Source of the DNA: Actinomycetes bacterium
GTDB lineage: Bacteria > Actinomycetota > Acidimicrobiia > Acidimicrobiales > Palsa-688
Direction: 5' to 3'
Assembly (NCBI GenBank): GCA_021838445.1
Contig: JAKCDU010000001.1
Location: 136,889 to 200,888, forward strand
DNA length: 64,000 bases
Shown here: in pieces, positions 48,655-56,358 of the stretch
How positions within the stretch are numbered: position 1 is the first letter of the stretch
Layout of the letters: each line of letters opens with the position of its first letter
Program-made: the position numbers and the translations under genes
Notes under the pieces: generated by a model
What the model saw: only the letters and a program-made list of their open reading frames with translations
Told to the model about the DNA's origin: nothing
Databases searched by the model: none

Positions 48655-51306
48655 ACGTCGACGGAGCCCGAGCTCAACTCCACAGCCGATCCGCGAGCCC
48701 GTTTCGTCGCCGGTCTGGGCTTCGATCTCGACGCCTTCCAGGTCCGGGCCCTCGACGAGCTCGATGACGGCGGCAGCGTGGTCGTCGCCGCCCCGACCGG
48801 TTCGGGCAAGACGGTGGTGGCCCAGTACGCCGTGTCCCGTGCTGTCGCCGACGGGCGCAAGGCCTTCTACACCACACCCCTCAAGGCGCTGTCCAACCAG
48901 AAGTACTGGGAGCTGGTGCGCCGCCACGGCTCCGAGCAGGTCGGGCTCCTGACCGGGGACAATTCGATCAACGGTACGGCCCCCATCGTGGTCATGACCA
49001 CCGAGGTCCTACGCAACATGATCTACGCCTCGTCGGGCGCCCTCACCGGACTGCGCTACGTCATCCTCGACGAGGTCCACTACCTGCAGAACGCCTACCG
49101 GGGACCCGTCTGGGAGGAGGTGATCATCCACGCACCGCCCGGGGTCGACCTGGTGTGCCTCAGCGCCACGGTGTCCAACGCCGAGGAGCTCGCCGACTGG
49201 ATCCGCACCGTGCGAGGTCCCACCGCCGCGGTCATCGAGGAGCGCCGACCGGTGGAGCTGCACGACCTCTACCTGTTCGGGGATCGATCCAGCGACCGCC
49301 TCCTGCTCATGCCGACGCTGCTCGACGGCCGACCCAACCCCGAGGCGGTGGCCCTCGACTCGCGGACGCTGCGCCGCCCCGGCCTGCAGGGTCGGCCGCG
49401 GGGACGGCTGTTCACCCCCCGGCGGGTGGAGGTCATCGATCTGCTGGCCGAGCACGAGATGCTCCCGGCCATCTACTTCATCTTCTCCCGGGCCGCCTGC
49501 GACGACGCGGTGGCGGCCTGCCGGAGGGAGGGGAAGCGTCTGACCACGGCCGAGGAGCGCCGCCAGATCCGGGCCATCGTGGCGGAGCACGTGGAGCCGC
49601 TGTCCGAGGAGGACCTGGGCGTGCTCGACTATGGGTCGTGGCTGAGCGGCCTGGAGGCCGGCTACGCCGCTCACCACGCCGGGATGGTGCCGTCGTTCAA
49701 GGAGGCCGTGGAGGCCTGCTTCGCGGCCAGCCTGGTGAAGGTCGTCTTCGCCACCGAGACCCTGTCGCTCGGTATCAACATGCCGGCCCGGACCGTCGTC
49801 ATCGAGAAGCTCACCAAGTTCACCGGGGAGCGCCACGAGTTCCTGACCCCCGGGGAGTACACCCAGCTCACCGGCCGGGCCGGCCGGAGGGGTATCGACG
49901 AGGTCGGCTACGCCGTGGTGCTCTGGTCACCGTTCGTGCCCTTCGATCAGGTCGCCGGGCTGGCCGGGGCCCGGACCTACGCCCTGACCAGCAGTTTCCG
50001 CCCCACCTACAACATGGCGGCCAACCTGGTGCGCCGTTACCCGCCCGACGAGGCCCACCACCTTCTCAACCTGTCCTTCGCCCAGTTCCGGGCCGACAGC
50101 GACGTGGTGCGGCTCGAGACCCAGTTGGAGCGCGCCGCCGCGGCCCTGCGCGACGCCCGGCGGTCGGCGACCTGTGAGAGGGGCGACGCCGAGGAGTACC
50201 GCACCCTGGTGCGGGCCGGCGAGGACCCCGGCCGGCCGGGGGTGGCCCCAGCCGCCGAGGTGGTCGTCGCGCTCGAACGGGTCCGCCCCGGCGACGTGCT
50301 GGTCGTACCCGGAAAGCACCACGGCGGCCGCATCGCGGTGCTGTCGACCCGCCACCGACGGGGCGGTGACATCAGGCTGCGGGCCGTCACCGGCGACCGC
50401 AAGGTGGTGATGCTCGGGCCGCGGGACTTCCCTGATCCGCCGGTGGCGGTGGCCCGCCTCCAGTTCCCCGCCCCCTACGCCCCCAACAACGCCGGCTTCC
50501 GCCGGCAGGTGGCTTCATCGTTGCTGGCCGTCCGCCTCGCGGAGACCGACGGTCCGGCCCCGGGCGCCTCCACGGAGGGTGCCGGCCTGCTCCACGCGGT
50601 GGTCGCTGACAGCCATCCCGTGGCCTCCTGCCCCGACGCCCGGCTCCATCTGCGGGCCCTCGACCGGGCCGAGCGGCTGGGCCGCGAGGTGGAGCGCCTC
50701 CAGAGGAGGGTCAAGGGGCGCCTCGAGTCCCTCGCCCGCCAGTTCGACCGGGTGCTGCGGGTACTGGAGGCGTGGGGCTATGTGGACGGCTGGAACCTCA
50801 CCGACGCCGGGGTGCGCCTGGCCCGGCTCTACCACGAGTCAGATCTGCTGATCGCCGAATGCCTCGGGCAGGGGATCCTCGACGGACTGGGCGAGGCGGA
50901 GATGGCCGCGGCGGTGTCGGTCTTCACCTTCGAGAGCCGCGGTCAGGGGGGGACGGGGACCTGGTTGCCCACCCCCCGCCTGCGCCGGCGCTGGGCCGCG
51001 GTGACCCAGCTGGCGGGCGAGCTGAACGCCGCCGAGGATGAGGCCGGACTGCCTCTGACCCGTCCCCCCGACCCCGGCTTCGCGTCCCTGGCCTATGCCT
51101 GGGCTGAGGGGGAGGACCTGGCCGAGGTGATAGGGGAGGAGGAGATGTCAGGCGGTGACTTCGTGCGCAACGTCAAGCAGTTGATAGATCTCCTGCGCCA
51201 GGTCGGCCAAACGGCGCCCCAGGAGGCCACCGCTCAGGCCGCCCGGACCGCCGCCGAGCGCCTGATGCGCGGCGTGGTGGCCGCCTCGTCGGTGATACCG
51301 GCGTGA
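48655..51306 (+). CDS. helY: DEAD/DEAH-box helicase HelY (Ski2/Mtr4-like); start codon anomalous (ACG 48655 proposed)
   Basis: Q-motif FDLDAFQVRALDEL upstream of track start 48778, VVVAAPTGSGKTVVAQYAV, LDEVHYLQNAYRGPVWEE, SATVSNAEELADWI, TETLSLGINMPARTVVIEKLTKFTGE, LTGRAGRRGIDEVGYAV; follows tatC as in mycobacteria. Confidence 0.88.
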   Translation, partial: TSTEPELNSTADPRARFVAGLGFDLDAFQVRALDELDDGGSVVVAAPTGSGKTVVAQYAVSRAVADGRKAFYTTPLKALSNQKYWELVRRHGSEQVGLLTGDNSINGTAPIVVMTTEVLRNMIYASSGALTGLRYVILDEVHYLQNAYRGPVWEEVIIHAPPGVDLVCLSATVSNAEELADWIRTVRGPTAAVIEERRPVELHDLYLFGDRSSDRLLLMPTLLDGRPNPEAVALDSRTLRRPGLQGRPRGRLFTPRRVEVIDLLAEHEMLPAIYFIFSRAACDDAVAACRREGKRLTTAEERRQIRAIVAEHVEPLSEEDLGVLDYGSWLSGLEAGYAAHHAGMVPSFKEAVEACFAASLVKVVFATETLSLGINMPARTVVIEKLTKFTGERHEFLTPGEYTQLTGRAGRRGIDEVGYAVVLWSPFVPFDQVAGLAGARTYALTSSFRPTYNMAANLVRRYPPDEAHHLLNLSFAQFRADSDVVRLETQLERAAAALRDARRSATCERGDAEEYRTLVRAGEDPGRPGVAPAAEVVVALERVRPGDVLVVPGKHHGGRIAVLSTRHRRGGDIRLRAVTGDRKVVMLGPRDFPDPPVAVARLQFPAPYAPNNAGFRRQVASSLLAVRLAETDGPAPGASTEGAGLLHAVVADSHPVASCPDARLHLRALDRAERLGREVERLQRRVKGRLESLARQFDRVLRVLEAWGYVDGWNLTDAGVRLARLYHESDLLIAECLGQGILDGLGEAEMAAAVSVFTFESRGQGGTGTWLPTPRLRRRWAAVTQLAGELNAAEDEAGLPLTRPPDPGFASLAYAWAEGEDLAEVIGEEEMSGGDFVRNVKQLIDLLRQVGQTAPQEATAQAARTAAERLMRGVVAASSVIPA

Positions 51307-51378
51307 GATCGCTTCGCAGCCCCGGCCTTTCCCGGGTCCACCTGCCCGGGCGCCACGGCCCGTAGATTGGCACCCGGT

Positions 51379-53046
51379 ATGGCCAGCGTCGACCCCGGAA
51401 TCTACGCCGTGGAGGAGTGGACCGACGACGAGGCGGACGTTCTGCGGCGGTACTTCACGAACCTCGACGGTCCGGTGTTCGCCTTGGTCAACCTGCCCGA
51501 GGTGGTCAAAGGCGCGCTGTTCGCCCGTTACTCCCGTTCGGCCAAGAGCCTGCGGCGGCTGTTCCTCGACGAGTTCGTCGGCGACCTCGACATAAGCGGC
51601 GACCTCGGCGTCGACGCCACGGTTGGACTGGCCCGGGCCGAGCAGCTCTATGACAAGATTTTCTTCGAGTACGGCGACGATTCGGTGGCCCAGCTGGGCG
51701 GGGTGCACCTGGCCTGCGAGCAGGCCTCGAACGTGCTCACCAAGGTCCTCGAGTGGGGCCGGCTCATGTCCTACATGGAGAAGTCGACCCGCTACGTGGC
51801 CTACGACAGCCGGCTCCCCAACGGTCGCTACCGCTACTACCGCGACACCGAGATCCTGGACTCGCCGCTCGGTGCCCGCTACGTGGGCGACATGGACCGG
51901 CTCTTCGACGCCTACGCCGAGCTGCTGCCGGTCCTTCAGTCGCACTTCGCCGCCGTCTACCCCAAGGCCTCCGGCGACTCCGACTTCGTGTGGCGCCAGT
52001 CGGTGCGGGCCAAGGCCTTCGACGCCCTGCGCGGCATGCTGCCGGCGGGAGCCACCTCCAATCTGGGCATCTACGCCAGCGGCCAGGCCTACGAGTCGCT
52101 TCTCATCCGCATGCGGGCCCACCCCCTCCCCGAGGCCCGCTCCTACGCCGAGCTCATGCTCGCCGAGCTGCGCAAGGTGATCCCGTCGTGGGTCAAGCGG
52201 GTGGACGTGGCCGACCGGGGCGTGGCCCATTCCGACTATCTCGAGGCCAACCGTTCGGCCATGCAGGCCCTCGCCGACGGCCTGTTCGGACCGGAGCCGG
52301 ACCCCTCGGCCTCGCCTATGGCCGGCCGGGCCCCCCACGTCGAGCTGCTCGACTGGGACCCTGACGGTGAGGTCAAGGTGGTGGCCGCCATGCTCTACCC
52401 CTACACGGATCGTCCCGAGTCGGTCGTGGACGCGAAGGTGGCATCGATGAGCGCCGAGGAGCGCCTGGAGGTGGTGCGCCGCTACGTCGGGGACCGCCAG
52501 AACCGCCGCCACCGGCCCGGCCGGGCCCTGGAGCGGTGCGGCTACCGCTTCGACGTCGTCTCCGACTACGGGGCCTTCCGGGACCTCCAGCGTCACCGGC
52601 TGCTGACCGTCGAATGGCAGGACCTCACTCCGGCCCACGGCTACAGCCAGCCCGCGGCGGTGATCGAGGCCGGCGTGGAGGACGCTTACGGAGCGGCCAT
52701 GCAGCGATCCGCCGACCTGTGGTCATCCCTGTCCACCCGCTTCCGCCCGTCGCAGGCCGCCTACGCCGTGGCTCTGGCCTACCGGATCCGCTACGTGATG
52801 CAGTTCAATGCCCGGGAGGCCATGCACCTGCTGGAGCTGCGGACCAGCCCCCAGGGTCATCCCGAGTACCGCCAGGTCTGCCAGCAGATGCACTACCTGA
52901 TCGCCGAGCGGGCCGGTCACCGCGTCATCGCCGCCATGATGAGCTACGTGGACGGCGCCGACTACGACTCGGCCGGCCTCGAGCGCCTCCAGGCCGAGCG
53001 CCGGGCCGAGAGCCGCCGCGTCGAGCGGGCCCCCGCCACCTCCTGA
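51379..53046 (+). CDS. long-form (two-domain) FAD-dependent thymidylate synthase ThyX family protein
   Basis: N-terminal half SVAQLGGVHLACEQASNVLTKVLEWGRLMSYMEKSTRYVAYD; C-terminal half YGAFRDLQRHRLLTVEWQDLTP and MQFNAREAMHLLELRTSPQGHPEYRQVCQQM. Confidence 0.75.
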   Translation: MASVDPGIYAVEEWTDDEADVLRRYFTNLDGPVFALVNLPEVVKGALFARYSRSAKSLRRLFLDEFVGDLDISGDLGVDATVGLARAEQLYDKIFFEYGDDSVAQLGGVHLACEQASNVLTKVLEWGRLMSYMEKSTRYVAYDSRLPNGRYRYYRDTEILDSPLGARYVGDMDRLFDAYAELLPVLQSHFAAVYPKASGDSDFVWRQSVRAKAFDALRGMLPAGATSNLGIYASGQAYESLLIRMRAHPLPEARSYAELMLAELRKVIPSWVKRVDVADRGVAHSDYLEANRSAMQALADGLFGPEPDPSASPMAGRAPHVELLDWDPDGEVKVVAAMLYPYTDRPESVVDAKVASMSAEERLEVVRRYVGDRQNRRHRPGRALERCGYRFDVVSDYGAFRDLQRHRLLTVEWQDLTPAHGYSQPAAVIEAGVEDAYGAAMQRSADLWSSLSTRFRPSQAAYAVALAYRIRYVMQFNAREAMHLLELRTSPQGHPEYRQVCQQMHYLIAERAGHRVIAAMMSYVDGADYDSAGLERLQAERRAESRRVERAPATS

Positions 53047-53178
53047 GATTCGGGGGTGGGGGGCGCTCACCAACCCGGCCGACGCTGTTGTCCATGTTGA
53101 CAAAGGGGTTGCTGAGGTTGCTGTTGACGTTGTAACTTCACGGTGACGGGCGGAGGGATTGGATCCCTTTCTTCTGCC

Positions 53179-53940
53179 ATGCCCGTGACCCGCCCCATCC
53201 GTCTCGTGATCGCCTTGGGCGTCCTGTCCAGCGCCCTGTCGTTCGGGCTGGCCGACTGGTCAGGGAGCAGCGCCGCCTACGTGGTCCAGCCCGGCGACAC
53301 ACTGTGGGGGATCGCCACCTCGCGCGGCCTGACCGTGGCCCAACTGGCGTCGGCCAACGGCATCAACCCGCTGGACATCCTGCCCATAGGGGAGCGACTG
53401 GCCATCCCCGGCGTCACCCTCGCCTCGGTCACCAGCCCGGCTCCCGCAGCCGGCCCATCCAACGGGTTCGGCTTCTGCGCCGCGTTCACCTACACGCCGG
53501 GCCCCACCGGCGTACTGCCGGCCCAGCTGTCCGGTTCGCCGACCTTCTACCAGCTCGATCCCCTTTTCCGGCACTGGGCCGCCTACTACGGCCTGTCAGC
53601 GTCGCTCCTGGAGGCCGTGGACTGGCTCGAGTCGGGCTGGCAGCAGGGTGTGGTATCAGTGACCGGGGCGGTGGGTATCGGCCAGATAGAGCCCTACACA
53701 GCCACCTTCATCGACCAGCAGTTGGTCGGCTTCACCCTCGACTACGTGCACTCCCCGTCGGACAACATCCGCATGTCGGCCGCCTACCTGGCCTTCCTGG
53801 CCGGCAAGGAGGCCGACAACCAGTGCGCCACCGTCGCCGCCTACTACGAAGGGCCGATCAACCTGCAGAACTACGGGGTGCTCCCCGACGCCCAGCAGTA
53901 TGTCGCCGACGTGGAGACCCTCCTGCCCCGCTTCTCCTGA
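53179..53940 (+). CDS. secreted LysM + lytic transglycosylase-like protein
   Basis: Signal-like MPVTRPIRLVIALGVLSSALSFGLA; LysM YVVQPGDTLWGIATSRGLTVAQLASANGINPLDILPIGERLAIP; SLT-like LLEAVDWLESGWQQGVVSVTGAVGIGQIEPYTA. Upstream GTG 53143 also possible. Confidence 0.87.
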   Translation: MPVTRPIRLVIALGVLSSALSFGLADWSGSSAAYVVQPGDTLWGIATSRGLTVAQLASANGINPLDILPIGERLAIPGVTLASVTSPAPAAGPSNGFGFCAAFTYTPGPTGVLPAQLSGSPTFYQLDPLFRHWAAYYGLSASLLEAVDWLESGWQQGVVSVTGAVGIGQIEPYTATFIDQQLVGFTLDYVHSPSDNIRMSAAYLAFLAGKEADNQCATVAAYYEGPINLQNYGVLPDAQQYVADVETLLPRFS

Positions 53941-54297
53941 GAGCCGCTCGGCGGAGGAGAGAATTCGGCGGCTGACCCCTTGACGGGAGGGTCACCGGTC
54001 CGCGACCGTATGTGGCGCAGTTACGCCCGCCGGAGCGGTGGAGCGTGGCCAGGGTGGCCTGGCGGAGCCAAGTAGACAACGGGCGTTGCACGCCGGTCGA
54101 CCCTACCGGGGTACGACCCGCAACGATCGGCCCCAAAGGTTCCCCAGGCTGCCCGGCGCACACCGGCGGAATAGAAGGGTGACGTCGATGGTTGGGACGT
54201 GCCCCGGACCGCGAGTCCGGCGTCTAGTATCCCGCGCCTGACGATCTCGGACGGCTGTCGCGGGTGACTCCCACCGAAGACTTTTTAAGGATCACGA

Positions 54298-54774
54298 ATG
54301 GCTAAAGATGATTTGGACGAAGACGCCCTGGAAGAGTCCGAGGATCTGCCCGACGATCTCGATGAGGACGAGCTCGACGAGATCGACGAGGAGGACGACA
54401 TCGATGATCTCGGCGACGACGATGAGGGTGTCGTGGCCGACATCGAGGGCGATGACGAGGAGGACGACAGCGCCGCCATCGCCCTGAAGGCCCGCAGCGA
54501 CGACGACGACGAGGACGAGGACGACGACGACGAGGATTCAGATGACGTGGAGGCCAGTCTCGACGTCATATTGAAGGAGAGGCTGGTCGTCCCCGACGAC
54601 GACGAGGACGACGAGGACGACGAGGACGTGGTCGACGGCGACGACCGCAGCGAGAGCCCGCTGCGGGTCCTGCCCAAGCAGCCTGGTGAGTTCGTCTGCC
54701 AGTCGTGCTTCCTCGTCAAGCACCCCAGTCAGCTCGCCGATCCGGTAGCCCAGTTGTGCCGGGACTGTGTCTAG
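54298..54774 (+). CDS. DUF4193-like hyperacidic protein with C-terminal zinc ribbon
   Basis: Asp/Glu-rich region (DDDDEDEDDDDEDSDD, DDDEDDEDDED) then VLPKQPGEFVCQSCFLVKHPSQLADPVAQLCRDCV. Confidence 0.78.
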   Translation: MAKDDLDEDALEESEDLPDDLDEDELDEIDEEDDIDDLGDDDEGVVADIEGDDEEDDSAAIALKARSDDDDEDEDDDDEDSDDVEASLDVILKERLVVPDDDEDDEDDEDVVDGDDRSESPLRVLPKQPGEFVCQSCFLVKHPSQLADPVAQLCRDCV

Positions 54775-54783
54775 GATCCAACG

Positions 54784-55329
54784 GTGACCGAGGAACCGCC
54801 CACGCCCCTCGACGTGGCTCTCGACGTGTTCTTCTACGCTCCGGTGGGGCTCGCCATCACCGCCGCTGAAGAGCTCCCCAAGCTGGCCGAGAAGGGCCGC
54901 TCCCGGGTGGGAGCCCAGGTCGGGATGGCCCGGGTGGTCGGGCGGTTCGCGGTGAGTCGGGGCCGCCAGAGCTTCGAGAAGCGGTTCACTCCGCCCCCTC
55001 ATCCCGGCCCCCCGACAGGGTTCGATTCGGGTCCGCACCGCGACTCGGAGCCGGAGGTCACCCTTCCCGCCGCCTCCGCCGGTGACCAGGTCCCCGCTGG
55101 GACCGGCCCGGTGGGCGCCCCCGCCGCCAGCGATCTGGAGGCGGGCCCCCCGCCCCCCGAGGCCGCCGAGTTGGCCATACCCGGATACGACTCCCTCTCG
55201 GCGTCCCAGGTGGTTCAGCGTCTGGCCGGCCTGAGCCGGTCCGAGCTGGCGTCGGTGGGGGAGTATGAGAGGGCCCATCGGGGTCGCCGGACCATCCTCA
55301 ACCGGATAGCCCAGCTGCAGGGCCAGTAG
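54784..55329 (+). CDS. conserved hypothetical protein
   Basis: MTEEPPTPLDVALDVFFYAPVGLAITAAEELPKLAEKGRSRVGAQVGMARVVGRFAVSRG...; C-terminal SASQVVQRLAGLSRSELASVGEYERAHRGRRTILNRIAQL. Confidence 0.65.
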   Translation: MTEEPPTPLDVALDVFFYAPVGLAITAAEELPKLAEKGRSRVGAQVGMARVVGRFAVSRGRQSFEKRFTPPPHPGPPTGFDSGPHRDSEPEVTLPAASAGDQVPAGTGPVGAPAASDLEAGPPPPEAAELAIPGYDSLSASQVVQRLAGLSRSELASVGEYERAHRGRRTILNRIAQLQGQ

Positions 55330-55340
55330 GGCCGCGGCCG

Positions 55341-55898
55341 GTGGAGCACTGTGCCCGCCCGGCCGCGGAGGCAGATCTGGGCGATCTGCGGAGGTTGTGG
55401 GACCAGGCGGTGGCCGAGTTGGACGGCCAGCGCGGCGGGTGGTCTCTCGCTGGCGGCCTCTGGAGAGACGATCTCGATGCTTTCCTCGGCCACGCCCTCG
55501 CCGGTGGCGACGGCGACCGCCTGATGGTCCTCGGCACGAGCCGCGGCCGCCCGGTGGGAGTGGCCTCGTTGATGGCCGACCGGGACCGCAGGGAGCCGCT
55601 CGGCGTGCTGGAACTGATATACGTCGAGCCCCCATCCCGTCGGACCGGCATAGCGGCGGCCATGCTGCAGTTGGTCCTCGATCGCTGCGAGGAGTGGGGG
55701 GTGGCGGGCCTCGACGCCCCCGCCCTGCCCGGTAACCGGACGGCCAAGTCGTTCTTCGAACGACTTGGGATGCGGGCCCGGCTGCTGGTGATGCACCGCA
55801 CGACCGGTGCTCCCCCTGAAGACCACGACGCGTCCCATGTCGACCGCGCCGCCGATGGTCAGGGGCCCGCCGATGTCGGCCCCCCGGCCGGTGGTTGA
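55341..55898 (+). CDS. GNAT family N-acetyltransferase
   Basis: GVLELIYVEPPSRRTGIAAAMLQLVLDRCEEWGVAGLDAPALPGNRTAKSFFERLGMRARLLVMHR. Confidence 0.83.
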   Translation: MEHCARPAAEADLGDLRRLWDQAVAELDGQRGGWSLAGGLWRDDLDAFLGHALAGGDGDRLMVLGTSRGRPVGVASLMADRDRREPLGVLELIYVEPPSRRTGIAAAMLQLVLDRCEEWGVAGLDAPALPGNRTAKSFFERLGMRARLLVMHRTTGAPPEDHDASHVDRAADGQGPADVGPPAGG

Positions 55899-56343
55899 CG
55901 ACTTCGCCCCCATGGGCGGGGTCGGATCGGAGGGGGGACCTCCCCGGCCCGAGGTGGCGGTGGGTGCTGTCGCGGTCTTCGACGGCGCCATCCTCATGGT
56001 GCGGCGGGGGAGGGGTCCGGCGCAGGGGACGTGGTCGGTTCCGGGGGGACGGGTCGAGCCGGGGGAGACCCTGGCCGAGGCGGTGGTCCGGGAGCTGTCG
56101 GAGGAGACCGGTCTCGACGGTGTCTGCGAGTCCCTAGTGGGGTGGGCCGAGCACATCGGCCCCGATTACCATTACGTCATCCTGGATTTCCGGGTCACCG
56201 TCCTGTCGGACTCGGATCCGATCGCCGGTGATGATGCGTCCGAGGCCCGATGGGTCCGGCTCTCGGACGTGGCCGACCTGACGCTGGCCGAAGGCCTGGC
56301 CGAGTTCCTCCACGACCACGGGATTCTCGCCACCTTCAGCTAG
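55855..56343 (+). CDS. NUDIX hydrolase (start uncertain)
   Basis: Nudix box GGRVEPGETLAEAVVRELSEETGL; AILMVRRGRGPAQGTWSVPGG. Confidence 0.87.
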   Translation: MVRGPPMSAPRPVVDDFAPMGGVGSEGGPPRPEVAVGAVAVFDGAILMVRRGRGPAQGTWSVPGGRVEPGETLAEAVVRELSEETGLDGVCESLVGWAEHIGPDYHYVILDFRVTVLSDSDPIAGDDASEARWVRLSDVADLTLAEGLAEFLHDHGILATFS

Positions 56344-56358
56344 GCGGCGCCGTGGTCA

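Noticed and set aside
53047-53142. c-di-AMP (ydaO) riboswitch upstream of the LysM/SLT gene
   Set aside because: The gap is under 100-130 nt and lacks the conserved motif; only promoter-like TTGACA/TAACTT hexamers with poor spacing were seen.
54201-54222. tRNA T-arm-like CCGGACCGCGAGTCCGG
   Set aside because: No GTTCRA loop, no acceptor/anticodon stems in register; treated only as a hairpin.
54285-54719. Minus-strand poly-Ser ORF (144 aa)
   Set aside because: It is the antisense shadow of the GAC/GAG-rich plus-strand acidic gene; no homology-like motifs.
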